Assembly (NCBI GenBank): GCA_033439255.1
Contig: CM065892.1
Coordinates: forward strand, 979,617 to 1,043,616
Direction of reading: 5' to 3'
Length of the DNA: 64,000 nt
Source of the DNA: Hericium rajendrae
Lineage: Eukaryota; Basidiomycota; Agaricomycetes; Russulales; Hericiaceae
Shown here: positions 11,798 through 23,440 of the stretch, piece after piece
How the letters are laid out: the number at the start of each line of letters is the position of its first letter
How positions within the stretch are numbered: the stretch's first letter is position 1
Position numbers and translations under genes: made by a program
The notes under the pieces: generated by a model
Databases searched by the model: none
Seen by the model: only the letters and a program-made list of their open reading frames with translations
Told to the model about the DNA's origin: nothing

Positions 11798-13400
11798 GAT
11801 AGGTGTACGCTTTGAAGCCTGCAGAGGAAAAGCTGTTCCTGCGAGCAGTCTCTTATAGTTGCGACTGGTGTGCAGTCCGTGGTCAAGCCGAGCGCCCTGA
11901 GAAACGATATACCCTGTTCGCCACAGACGGATACTCCTTCAATTTCCGTACATCGTCCCAGGATGTCAATCCAGTCGCGGGAAGATAGATCCACCGGTAC
12001 GAGAGCCTCGAAGTTTCGAATGGTTTGTAGTGGCAGTACTTGGAATAAGAATTTGATCAAATGGAGTGGTGACTCTGTATCATTGTCAAACCAGATAACC
12101 AGATCGGCAGGCAGCCCGGGGTTGAATCGGTCCACATTGTTTTCGAGCGCATCGGATCGACGCCATAGTTCGATTTCGAAGTGAATGCTGGTGTCGTTTA
12201 CCTCGGGGTTGGACCAGATCATGATCAGGAATGTGTACCAAGCGGGCAGATTCGTCCCGTTGTTGGCTTGGGCCAATAGGAAGGGAAGGATCTCGGATTT
12301 ATCTGCATGATCGGTATTTCGAAGGTGTACTTGACAGGATGGTGAAACCTGGAGCCGCTTCGCGATGCCTAGGCAAGTTGTGGATGGTCCTTGAAGCTGA
12401 AGGACCTTCAGTCCGAGTAGTCGTAAGATATCGCATCCATCACCCTTCCAGGGCCCAAAGGGAAGACAGTGTTCAAGGATCAAGGTCTCCAAACTCGGCA
12501 TGTTCTTGAGACTAGTGAAAAGCTCTTCATGTGAAAAGCTCGAATACGGATTTATAAGTTGAATGCACGGCTTAAAAAGCATAATTTCTAGGTGCGTCAG
12601 ACCGCAGAGAATGGGCGCTGACCAAGGAACCCAAAATGCTCGGAGGACCAGGCGCCGCAGAGAGGGGAGACGATGTCCCGATAAAGATCCAGGCAGCTCG
12701 AAGTTACTGCCTTGCACAACCGTGATAGTGGCATTGGCACCCAACTCCATGGTCTCCAAGATCCCTGGAGGGGATGGAAAAGTGTCGATAATTGGCTTTA
12801 GGGTGGTCGGCCAGCCGGCGAGCGAAAGCTCGCGAGTGTGAGAAAGATGTTCACAGATGAAGTCTAAGCTCTCCTGGGTACCGTCGGTCACATCCCAATG
12901 GACAGAGATCGGAACCGATTTTGCACGGGCTAACATCACTTCCCTCCACTGCGAGCCAAGCTTGAAACAGACGTCGCTCCAGAGACCGGGAGACTGTAAG
13001 GCCGTGTCGCGCCAAAGCCGGCAGACGTGTGTCACCTCAATCCAACCAAGATGCCCGCCACTATCAACACACGATCCAGCGGGTTTTGTTAATGCATAGA
13101 GCTCAAAAATGTGGACAAGGAGTTCGGCCGGAAGGGCAGAGATGGGACAGAGGGAGTTGAGGCGCGTTCGAATCGAGCACATCGCGAGGTGCATCGCTGA
13201 CAACTCGTCATTCAGGACCTGTCGAGCGATCCTGACGGCGCCGGACTTGTCGCGTGGCGAGATGCCTTCGGTAAGGGCAAGCCGTGGTAGGACGAAGTCG
13301 GACCAAAGGGCCTGTGGACTAGATGGAAATCATGAGTCACAATTGAGCATGTACGGGATGTGACTAACACTGAAGCAGCATGCTCATCACGGGTTGGCAT
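11707..13400 (-). CDS. F-box protein, Agaricomycete expanded family (copy 1 of tandem pair), C-terminus frameshifted
   Basis: F-box proteins are substrate receptors of SCF ubiquitin ligases; the target here is unknown. Exon 1 (13400-13369, MPTRDEHAASV) and exon 2 (13318-11707) are joined by a 50-nt intron, for 547 residues. The F-box is LCPISALPAELLVHIFELYA, followed by WIEVTHVCRLWRDTALQSPGLWSDV, the usual pattern in mushrooms. The rest is Leu-rich, LRR-like. Gene structure and sequence match the neighbour at 14027-15918. After LCRLQSVHLS the frame departs from the paralogue and ends early. The expected tail (VVRCLSARRGVKVAP to the end) is present in another frame at 11797-11534 with no intron to explain it. 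This is either a real frameshift, making the gene a young pseudogene, or a sequencing error. Confidence 0.75.
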
Positions 13401-14026
13401 ATCGGGTCAATAAGAGCAGTGCTTGTGGGATGCAAGCTGAACGATAGAATTGTCAACAACGAGCAAGGAAGTGGCCGGATATGAAACGACGAAAGTAAGT
13501 AGATAGATCTAATTCTGAGGTCGAGGTCATCTGTAAACAGATCCTCTATCTCAAAAAAAAAGATTATAACATGATCATTACAGCAATCCGCCGTTGCCTT
13601 CACCCCGTATAGCATGTGCAAGTAAACGATAAGGTTCCGGTAGGCGGAGATGCTTACACGCTCGTAGAAGCGAAAGTTACTTGATTTTAAGGCAACATTC
13701 AGACTCACCAGTCGGATGAATGGAGAGCGTACCGAGTTATGATTGACGATCGAAGGATAAAAGAGAACTTGGGAGGTAGAGCCCCGTAACAAGCGCCTAC
13801 AGACACGTCGGCGTGGTCGGCGCTTACCACGACCGGGAAGCTATGATAGCTACTCAGGCTGTGTAACTGGTTGCCTACTAGCCTATCAAATGCAAAACAA
13901 GTAGACCATGAATTCAACTCGTCTGACGTGTTCAACTTTCTCAGCCTGTGCTGCCTCAATCGCCCGCGAAATGATTTACAGTAGGCCGTCACGCATCCCT
14001 TCCCTGTCGACGCATTACGACTACCG
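13401..14026. other. Upstream region of F-box copy 1 / downstream of copy 2
   Basis: No gene is recognised. A motif CCGTAACAAGCGCC-x-CAGAC near 13786-13807 recurs near 16153-16174 upstream of the second F-box copy, so the tandem duplication probably included part of the promoter. Confidence 0.45.
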
Positions 14027-15918
14027 CTACCAACCTGCGTTTTCGTCCGAGCCATCCTCGTCGTCGTCGCGTGGACTACAGTTCCCCTCGAACCCATCCC
14101 ATTTGACTGCTGCCACGTTTCTCAACTCCTCCACCCATTGCTCCTTGATCGTACACAGCACGATGTTGATTTGGAGCATAGGAGCAGTATCGACGTGTCG
14201 TCGCTCAGACAACCATTGTACCAACCGTGGATGAAAGACGTGCTCATTCCTGAGCTGATGTTGGGCAGTGCGGAAGTCTGTATTCGATAGGCATAAGGTT
14301 TTGAGTCTTCCTAGGAAGAGCTGATCCTGCGCGCAGGCCTGCAGGTCCGCGACTGGTCTGCCGTCCCTAGTCCTGCTCAGCGCCTTGCAAAAGGTCGCAA
14401 CAGAATTGCCGCTGATGGACGCTGCATCCGTTTCCGTGTATCTGCCTAGGGTATCAATCCAGTCGCCGGACGAGATAAGCGTGTTCATGTACACATCGAC
14501 CGTGCGGATGGTTTCGGGGAGTATCTGACACAAAGATTTTAGAGAAAGGAGGGATCTTTGCACATCTTCAATACTAATAGCCAAGTCCGGCTGGGATAGC
14601 GGGTTCTTCAGCCCGGGATTAAATTTGTTTTCGTCTTCTTCGGGCGCATCGGAGAGGCGCCATACCTGAAAGCAGAGGACAAGGGGCACTCTTTTGATCG
14701 ATAACATGTTCCAAGGAGGCAAAGTTGCCCCGCCACGGACGTGGGTCTTCAAGAAAGGAAGTATCTCGGCGATATATGCATCATCGTAGCATTTAAGGTC
14801 GAGTTGGCAGGAAGCAGGTATCTGAAGCTGCCTTGTGATACCAAAGCCAGCAGCGGACAACCCTTGTAATCGGAGAAGCTTCAGCCTAGGCAGGTGTACA
14901 AGTTCACTTCGACTATCCATCCGGGGTCCAAAGGGGAGACAGCCTTGAAGGACCAATGTCTCCAGAGTGGGCATGTTCTTGAGCGCACCGAGGAGGTCTT
15001 CATGTGAGGAACTATGCCAACCCCCTTCCACCGCATCGGATAGCTGGATCTCTAACTGTACCAGACCATGAAGGATGCGTGCTGACCAAGGAACCCAGGA
15101 CCCATGAAGGAAGAGGCGGCGAAGCGAGGGCAGGCGACATCCTGCCATGGTCCTAGGCAGCTCGAGATTCCTCCTCGCCAAATCTGTGGGGATGCGATGT
15201 ACACGTAGCGTGATGGTCTCCAGGATTCCCGACGGGAAGTCCAAAGTGCCGATGAATGGCTCGAGGACTGCCGCTGACCCGGTGAGCGAAAGCTCGCGTG
15301 TGTGGCGAAGATGTTCAGAGACGAGGTTTAAGTTCTCCTGGGTGCTCTTGGTGCCTCTTCCCACATCCCAATCAATAGTAATCGGAAATGATTTTGCACG
15401 GGTTAGAATAAGTTTCATCAAATTGGGGCCAAGCTTGAAACAGACGTCGCTCCAGAGACTTGGTGATTGTAGGGCCGTGTCACGCCAATGGCGGCAGACG
15501 TGCGTGACCTCAATCCAACCAAGACGCCGGTGCTTAGGAATGAACGATGCGTGTCCATGCCCGTCACTCTCGACATGCGATCCAGCGGGTTTCATTGATG
15601 CGTAGAGCTCAAAAATGCGGACGAGCAGCTCAGCTGGAAGGGTGGAGATGGGGCAGAGGGCGTTGAGGCGCGTTCGCATCGCGCACATCGCGAGGTGCAT
15701 CGCTGATAACTCGTCGTTCAGCACCTGTCGAGCAATCATGACGGCGCCAGATTTGTCATGAGGCGAGACGCCTTCAGTTTGGAGAAGCCGAGGCAAGACG
15801 AACTCGGCCCAAAACACTCGGGGACTGGATGGAAGTAGTGAGTCGCTGTTGAACGCTAAGCGCTTGCAAGGTATCTCACTTACTCTGAAACGGCGTGCTC
15901 CTTACGGGTAGATGGCAT
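14027..15918 (-). CDS. F-box protein, Agaricomycete expanded family (copy 2 of tandem pair)
   Basis: Probable SCF substrate receptor of unknown target. Exon 1 is 15918-15884 and exon 2 is 15824-14027, with a 59-nt intron at the same place as in copy 1, giving 610 residues. The F-box is LCPISTLPAELLVRIFELYA, followed by WIEVTHVCRHWRDTALQSPS. A long Leu-rich region resembles LRRs (MPTLETLVLQGCLPFG, LPRLKLLRLQGLSAAG). The end is acidic (PRDDDEDGSDENAGW). Unlike copy 1, its frame is open to the end, so it is likely the functional member. The two proteins are clearly homologous along their whole length but much diverged, so the duplication is not recent. Start choice: MPSTRKEHAVS matches MPTRDEHAAS of copy 1. 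Confidence 0.82.
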
Positions 15919-16033
15919 GGCAAAATGGTTCAGAATAGACGTATGGGATCTGATCTGCGACTATGGCAGGACTTAGATAAAGGATCCGAATCATGAGGAG
16001 CAAAGAGAGAAGACTCACACAGGCGCTGGAGCT

Positions 16034-16285
16034 AGTCTCTGTAGCTGACCTCAGATAGAAGACAATCGTTGAAGCTAGTCTCCGAGCAGACCTTACACAG
16101 AAGAAAATCGTTCTGTGTATTGAGGATTTGGTGCCAATTGTAGTAACCAAGAGAGATCCGTAACAAGCGCCCGCAGACGCCATACCCGTCTCGCTGTAAG
16201 CGCCGGCAAGAAACCAGCAGAGCTCTCGGCGGCTGTAGTCTCCGTAGCTGACCTCAGACAGAAGACAATCGTTCTGTCTATTGAG
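16034..16285. repeat. Short direct repeats upstream of F-box copy 2
   Basis: The string GTAGCTGACCTCAGA-x-AGAAGACAATCGTT occurs near 16040-16069 and again near 16243-16272. A shorter related stretch (CAGAAGAAAATCGTTCTGTG) lies near 16097-16116. The repeats lie 100-370 bp above the F-box start and look like local duplications in a promoter region. Confidence 0.6.
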
Positions 16286-16545
16286 ACGGCGGCTGCAGCT
16301 AAGTACATCAGGTCGTCACGCATCTTCGAGTCTTCGCCTCTCTACATCACTGAAGTTTACCGCAATACAAATACCTTTCCGACCCGAGCCTAATCTGAAA
16401 AGAAAAGGTATAGGATTACAGAAGATCGGAATGGATATCATATCAAGTCGTGTACCCATGATTAATGCGAATGGATAGCAAGATCAAACGAACATAAGTA
16501 CATCAAGGTCTGAACCGCCCAGGAAAACGTGAAGCAACACACATT

Positions 16546-17424
16546 TTATACAGGACTTCCTTTGCGCTTCTCTGCACCCTCGCGCCAATTCTCCACTTCT
16601 ATGCTCGACTGCTCCGCGCCCATGGCATCGCCATCCGTCCCCGCACCCTCGTCCACCACGACAAGCGACGGATCCGACGGTGCACCCAGCGCCGCGCTCG
16701 GCTTCTCGTGCGCCGGCACGGGCGGCGTGAACCAGTGCGCGGGGTACCGCCGCCGGATATTATTCACGATCAGCGCGACGGCGAGCGCGAGCGTGCTCGA
16801 GAGCATCACGACCGCGAGGTAGTACCATCCGAGCTGCGTGAACGCGTCTTCAACGGACGGGAGCAGCGCAGTCGCGCCTGCGGGCGGGTGCGTCGTGCCG
16901 GTAATCTGCATCGCGACGATGGCGGTCGCGCAGGAGATCGAGGCGGAGAGCCAGCGCAGGTCGTCGAAGCGCGCGGGCGGGAGGAGGCGGAAGAGCTTCG
17001 AGATGCAGACGCCGATGAGCGAGCCGATGAAGTGCCCGCCGATGAGCGCGCGGGGCTGCGCGAGCGGCGCTTCGATGGCGCCGTAGATGAGGACGGCAGA
17101 CGCGCCCTATGTGGTGCATTAGTATCGCGATTTGCGTAGTAGAGAGAAGGGGACGCAGGGACGCACGTAGGAAGCGACGAGCAGGGGTACGTGGCGGTCG
17201 ATGAAGTATTGCGCCTGGCCGAAGACGGCCATTATGACGCTGAGGCCGCAGAATGCGCCGATCCAGGACCAGATCCAGACGACGTACTGCGAGGGACGCG
17301 GCGGGATGGTGCGGCGGTAGCCGAGCCACCAGGAGAGCCAATACGGGAGATGGCGTAGGATATTGGGGCGCGGACGGTTGACCCATTCGTGGGTCTCTTC
17401 GTAAAACTGGACGGGGGATTTCAT
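16546..17424 (-). CDS. HPP-family integral membrane protein
   Basis: HPP-domain proteins are polytopic membrane proteins; plant and cyanobacterial members have been linked to nitrite transport, and the role in fungi is not established. Exon 1 (17424-17167) and exon 2 (17106-16546) flank a 60-nt intron and give 272 residues. The N-terminal PRPNILRHLPYWLSWWLGYR precedes a first hydrophobic segment (WIWSWIGAFCGLSVIMAVFG). Further hydrophobic segments are VPLLVASYGASAVLIYGA, HFIGSLIGVCISKLF, ISCATAIVAMQITGTTHPPA (with the family HPPAGATA motif) and WYYLAVVMLSSTLALAVALI. The cytosolic tail is Pro/Ala/Glu-rich. The GASAVLIY and QPRALIGGHFIG motifs are typical. The start at 17424 gives the normal N-terminus. 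Confidence 0.88.
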
Positions 17425-18749
17425 GGCGGGCTGGTGTGCTGAGGACCGCGTGGATCTGATCTATGTCGTAGGGCGGTTTATGAACGTCCTGTTACGCGAC
17501 ACGACATATGCGCTGCGCTACGATACTGCGCGACGGAAGGGCAACGAGGCACTAGTCTGAGGCTAGTAGTGCGAAACCTAAGAGCAAAGAGGAAGTAAGC
17601 ACGGGGCATATCGATATGCAATCCGTCCGAGAGGAGATTTGCCTCCTGGGAGTCGAAGGCATCCGTGTGCAATTGCTCAGCATAAGTTCTCACCAAGGCT
17701 GATGCCCAGCGCGAATGGACGAGCAGGAAGAGCTCCGGGCGTGGGCGCTCCGTGCGCACGCGATGCATCATCGATCATCACCGGAATTCCTAGAGACTTT
17801 CTCCTGGTTTGCTGATCATACAGTAGACGGCGGCCTCCAGCGCGTCCCGGAACGGAACGGGCGGGCGGCGGGCCTCGGGATTGTCATCCGCCTCCGCCAA
17901 GCCTCCGCTACGCATCGCTCCGTCGACCAGCATGACAGAGCTCACGATCGTCCATGCCACAATGACCATAAGTAATCATCTCCGAGGTGCGCAGAGATGC
18001 TATCCTTAAGTCCTAGTCAGCGCGCAGGCGGCCGCTGAACAGTGGCAGACGACTGCACAGTCCTTATCTCACGAAGCTCCCAGGAATGCGACGAATAAGT
18101 ATTCGTTAAGTCCATCTTTTCTTTTTTCCGCACAGATGATATCGGGCTCAGGTGAAATCAAGACTTTTGTGAACATTCGTCACGTTATGGCAGTTTATCT
18201 TGGTCGCTGAATTCTGATAGGATCCTCCAAATGAAGAGGTCTCCAAGCTCGGTCAACGTGTAAGCAAGAAATCCGTTTTACAGAACGACTATCTTCTGTG
18301 CTTATGTTCTACTGGGAAGCACCTACCAATAGCACTGGATACCGTCGATCCACCACCTCGGCTCTCCGCGCACGAGCCCCGCCACGCGCAGTCCCTCGAT
18401 AAGCGCATTGCATTTCTCGTCCGTCTTCGATACATAATTGGTATTCAAAGGAATGATCCTCCAGAGGATTTGGTCCTGCGACTGTTTGTAAGTATGCTAC
18501 CACAAATCTCTGGTATGTCTTCGGGAGCTTTTGAATCATCAGGGAGGGAGGAATATGCGCCAGGTCATCATTCCTGCTCTCCCCGTCCACATTTGATTCT
18601 TACATTTCCTAGTATAAGAGTGGTTATACGATGGACCTCCCGATATATTCCCTCATTCAAAGGACGTATACGTCTACGTTCCCTTCGGCCATTGCCAAAC
18701 ATGCGAGTCACTGAAGTGCATACATGACGGAGCAGAATAAGAAGCCGGA
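17425..18749. other. 1.3-kb stretch with no recognised conserved gene
   Basis: It contains the HPP promoter and the 3' side of the next minus-strand F-box gene. A 93-codon frame at 18309-18590 (minus) and the small frame at 17790-17969 are the only candidates. I recognise neither. Confidence 0.35.
17790..17969 (-). CDS. Possible small protein or exon, 59 residues
   Basis: An ATG-started frame codes for a hydrophobic N-terminus (MVIVAWTIVSSVMLVDGAMR) and a Pro/Glu-containing second half with RPPVPFRDALEAAVYCMI. The hydrophobic start could be a signal peptide or membrane anchor. No family is recognised. It may also be one exon of a larger gene, or chance. It lies about 545 bp above the HPP gene start, on the same strand. 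Confidence 0.22.
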   Translation of the reverse strand: MVIVAWTIVSSVMLVDGAMRSGGLAEADDNPEARRPPVPFRDALEAAVYCMISKPGESL

Positions 18750-20553
18750 TCATACCTCAATAATCTGATTCCAACACAGCAGCCGTTGATCAGCGATCAT
18801 GAACTCAACGTACCTGTCGGGGCGTGATCCCGGAACTGGAGCAGTATAATATGGTAATCCTGTAGTGACTGCATGACGGAAAACTCCCGGAACGGAAAGC
18901 TGCGTCGGCTCCCTCACAAGTCGAAATGGTGTGCGGGCCGTGCTGCCAGCAGCCTTGCGCACCTGAGCGCGGACGTTGAAGTCCAAGATCTGCGCGGCGA
19001 AGGGCGCTTTCATAGGATCGGTGCTAGCTCGACAGACGGTGCGCGTGCCATCGGGGAAGCTGGAAACATGCATACGAGAGAGTCAGCCATTGAGTATCCC
19101 ACAGTGAGGAAGTCCAGTGATCCTCACCTCGAGAGCGATGCGAGAGAGAACAGGCGAGAGTAATCAGGTCCCCAGTTCTCCCAATCTATGATGGGAGGGG
19201 CCGATATGGGTCTAAATCGAGAAAATAGTTCGTACTTCGCTGCCATTTTTGAAATCATGCGAGTGTCGACCATCAAACAAAGTCTGTACTTCCAATGGCT
19301 CTTGGCAAGCATGATGAGCCCGAAGACCCGCGACATTGTTAACAGCGGATCGCCTCGCAGAAGCTGAGATACACCTGTAGTGCAGAACTCTAGAGCGTCC
19401 AGGGGGCGAGCCAATTCTGGGAGTCTGAGATGCATCAGGACCTTGAACCTACGGAATCGCTCGTAGTCCACTAGCATGTCGCCATAAGCAACGACCGTGA
19501 TAATGTTCGCTTTGATCGAAGACAGGAGAAGCAATCCTGGTGAAAGCAGAACAAAGTCACTTGTCAAGGACACACCCGCTAGGCCTAGAACAGCAGACGT
19601 CTGATACGGTCGTGTCAGTTTAGTATCGTAGACACGTAGGAGGACATACCAAAAGACATTGTCCAGACTTCCAATTCCAAAGCATGAAGCCCAGTGTGTT
19701 ATCGGTCAAACGATAAGTCAATGCCACCACATCACCACAAAGGCTAAGTGAATAGTTCGAGGCCCTTTGATCCCCAGAAATGATCGGTCGGCAAGCAGCA
19801 GGGTGTTGGTGAGGGACAATAGCATTTGTCTCTAATGCCAGGAGATGAATTTCGTACTTTGAAGGGACGTAGCGTTCTACGTCATTTACGCCCACAGATA
19901 CAGCGACAATGACGAGCAGGTGTTGTTCAGGATCGATAACGATGTCTTCAATGACAGCATGTGTGTCGAAGGCATAAGCAGACCACATTGGCGACTCTGG
20001 CTTAATTTCGGCCTGCTGAGCATCTTGAGTGCGGGAAGGCAGTCTCCAACACATCGCCTGCAGTTTTCCGGAAAAGTGAACAGGTACGATAAAGCTTAGA
20101 GTACCGTCCTTGAGGCAAAACTGTCGTCGTGAGGGTGGAAGACTGACGAGCTTTCCGACGTATAGCCATTGCTGATTCTGCCAGCGTGACCGATGCTGCA
20201 GAAGGAGCTGAAGCCGCTCTGGAAGAATTCCGTGTCCACGACCGGGATCGTGCACACCGTCGATCGAGAGCTCGAGCTTGTACTGCAGTTGGACCGACTC
20301 GGCGACCAAAGCACGAAAATATTTGCAGATCTAAGGCGAAACGTCATTGTTCGCCCCAAGAGCCAAAGATTTAAGCACGTACCCGAGTAAATCTAAGGAT
20401 ATCGTTACCATCAGACAGTGACATGAATATCTTGATGTGAATTTCTGGAGGAAGAAGGCAGAATCGAGACCGCCGTCTTGACAGCGCTGAGGATATCCCA
20501 AATGGTAATGGTCCTTGACGGGCGTATTTTTCAAAAACGGCCATGCCGTGCAC
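18750..20553 (-). CDS. F-box protein with beta-propeller-like body
   Basis: Four exons (20553-20383, 20330-19650, 19600-19128, 19059-18750) with introns of 52, 49 and 68 nt join to 544 residues. The F-box reads LPPEIHIKIFMSLSDGNDIL, then RFTRICKYFRALVAESVQLQ across the first intron, the form common in Agaricomycete F-box proteins. It is followed by YKLELSIDGVHD and a body with short beta-strand-like segments (EDIVIDPEQHLLVIVAV, KYEIHLLALETNAIV, GDVVALTYRLTDNTLGFMLWNWKSGQ), a pattern seen in propeller-type F-box proteins of mushrooms. Function is unknown. The start could be 20553 or the Met three codons later. The 3' end is less sure: the last exon could splice onward at GTATGATC near 18754, with more exons toward 18300. 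Confidence 0.7.
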
Positions 20554-21158
20554 TTCTGGACGAAGAAATGATGCGGTGAGAGGTTGGTGAGCAAGAAAGC
20601 GAGCAGGGGGTCAGTGCTGTCCAAACAGATGAGACTACCTACTGCGCGATATGCTTTATATATCTCTAGCCTTGTACTCCGAAGAGCGCTTTGAGTGGTC
20701 AAAGCACTATCATGTTATGAATTACCCCATGGAGGTCCAAGACAAGATCGATGGGTGGCAAAGTACCGTTGAAGGACACAAAGTAAGTACCATTTAAAAG
20801 CGTTCTTGAAGATCGCGCTTTTGCAAGCATCGACCTCAACGTGCGGCGCCTCGACGGGAACTGGCGGGATTCCGGAATCGGCAAGAATTCGGTCACCTGA
20901 TCTGGAGTTTTTGGTACCTCGTCCACGGGACGATTTCAAGTTTGCTCACATCCGTTCGCGCTCGGACGCGGCAGTTCAATCAATACGCGACGAATTTCCC
21001 TAGTACGGGTGTGTGTGATGCAAAGGGTAAGCTAAATATCCATATTCGAGATTAGGATCTGACACAGCTCTTTTCTGTCCAGATTAGCGTCAACCAAATC
21101 CGCGTAAGGCCTTATAATAATATTAAAGAACGTGAAGGATTGTACGGACCCAAAAATC
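20554..21158. other. Region between two divergent F-box genes
   Basis: It should hold two promoters. A minus-strand frame of 75 codons (20926-20699) contains no recognised domain and could be an upstream exon of the 18750-20553 gene. No splice that preserves frame is obvious. Confidence 0.3.
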
Positions 21159-23100
21159 ATGGTTGATAGTGCACAGTGAGTACCTGTTGCTCGATCTTGT
21201 GTTGCAAAATCATAATGTAATTTATCACAGGCAACCCTCCTTCTCGACTGCTGCTCAAGCCGAAGTCTCCGCGCTCGATGTCACCTCCATACTGGCCCTC
21301 CCAACAGTCGGAAACACAGCTGAAGCTCTGAAGAACCTGGACATGAAAATAGAGTCAATCAATGATATCCTTCGACGCTTGCGAGCGAGACGGAACTGCT
21401 TGCCGCCTGTGTCGCAGCTTCCGGCAGAGGTCCTCTCGAGGATCTTCGCGATTATCGCCTCAAATGAAAAGCCCGAGGCACCGCAGGAGCTGGCAGTGAC
21501 GCGAAATCATTCAAGACAGGAATTGAAAGTCCCTTGGCTTGGATGGATAAGAGTAACACATGTCTGTCATCATTGGAGACAGGTTGCCCTTGCCGACGCC
21601 TTATTGTGGGCCGACATTCCCAGCATCACGCCGGAGTGGACACGAGAATCATTGATTCGAACAGCAGACAAACTTTTTCCCCTTTCCCTCTCCATTCGGT
21701 ACGACCGCGAGCAAGCAAAGCGAATTCCCGATGTCGTGGCTGGCCCCTTGATGTCGTCTCTCCCTCGTATCCGACAACTCGTCTTTGAAGGGTCTGAAAC
21801 GACTCTAAAGCCATTTTTAGTTGTCTTAAATACAACAAGACTGCCTCTTCAGCTGGAATGTCTCGAGTTCCACGCTGATGATTTGGATAAAGCTTATAAC
21901 TTTACACACTGTATCACAAACGCAAGCCGATTCATCCAGGCCACTAATCCACTTCTCCTACGCCATCTCGTAATCCGCAACTGCATACTACCCAGGGGCG
22001 ACATCGACTTTCCTCTGCTTCCGCGACTCGGGCATTTCGAACTATCAATTACAAGTCTCCTCATTCGCGATCCATTCGACGCTTGGTTTGGTTCATGGGT
22101 TATGCAAGCCTTATTCAAGATGCCAAAATTAGAATATTTGAAAGTCCAAACCCCATGGTACGATTTCGAGGACCCGCAAATAATGCTTCCATCCCAGATT
22201 TTATACGATGATACCCGACTTTTGCGACATCTTCAGAGGGTCGATGTCATTTGTGCCGATATTGATCACTTCACGGCTTTGATGACCAGGATGATCCGTA
22301 TTATTCCCCCCTCGGCGTCCATTAGATTCGAAATCACTCTCCACCATACTGAGGTGGTACTCTTCGAGGCGGCCGTCGATGCCATCATGCAATGGCTCAA
22401 GCCTTTCGCTGGTGCCCCGGGCACAAGCATCGAGCCCTTACGCTCAATATCGTTTAGATCGGGAGCATCCGAAATGCACCTACGTGTGGATGGTTGGACA
22501 ATGAAGAACGTGGCAATGATGAAGTCCCATGCGGTGCGGCCCAAGATCTCGCTTGATTTGCATGGACTCGGCTTCCTCGAGCAGCACTTCGACTATCATT
22601 CCGCCATTGTCGAAAAGTTGTGCCAACATCTCCATGTCAAGGACGTGTCCACCTTGCGGCTACCGAACCTTTTCAAACGCTCGGATGGGTATCGCCGGCT
22701 ATACCGGAGTATGAATGCAGTCGAGAGCCTTCGCCTCAGCAAAAACCCGTCCCTAAAGCTCGTTAAAGCATTAATCGATCCCCCTCCACAACCTTTGGCT
22801 TCGCCGTTGTCGCTTCAACTTGCATCTGACTCGAAAATTACCGTCTACCTACCGAAGTTGTCCGTCCTTACGTTGAGCCAAGCCCAGTTGGACCAGCGCT
22901 TTGGCAATAGTTTGGGTACATTGACATTTACCGAGTTTATTAGAGCAGTCCTTGCGCAGCGCAATTTGCAGCTCGGCACACCCCTTCAGACACTTAATTT
23001 TGTGGGATGCAGGATTGACGGGAGCGATGCCCGGGCGTTTCAAGACGATGCTTTAGTTTCCGAAGTTCATCTTTATGGTATCGATGGCAGGAGGCTTTGA
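21159..23100 (+). CDS. F-box protein, Agaricomycete expanded family
   Basis: A 17-nt first exon (21159-21175, MVDSAQ) and a long second exon (21231-23100) flank a 55-nt intron and give 628 residues. A predicted helix (ALKNLDMKIESINDILRRLR) is followed by the F-box (CLPPVSQLPAEVLSRIFAII) and WIRVTHVCHHWRQVALADAL, the standard signature of this family. The remainder is Leu-rich without clear repeats. Probable SCF substrate receptor; target unknown. It is on the opposite strand from the other three F-box genes in the window and is not closely similar to the tandem pair. The start was chosen because the tiny exon joins in phase to QPSFSTAAQAEVSALD. Confidence 0.82.
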
Positions 23101-23440
23101 AGCATCCCATGGGTTCTTCCTTTCTGAGGCCACTTGTTTTATTTTACTGTATCCACGATCGGCGTCCAGATCTACTTCTATAATATTCTATCCTCGTCTT
23201 TAAAACTTGTGCGCTTCATCATGATGGAAACGTCGGCGTGCATGGAGAGATGTAAACGCCTATCGCCGATTGGGCTGGGACGGAGGCTAGACTGGGAGCG
23301 GAGTGATCTCATGGGCGCGGCACGGCCACTGCCATAGCTGAACGTGTCCGACAGGCCCACACCCGGCTCGACACTGTCCTCCACAGCGCCGACGCTCCTT
23401 CCCACCACCCACCATCATTATATCCCCATCATAACCAACA

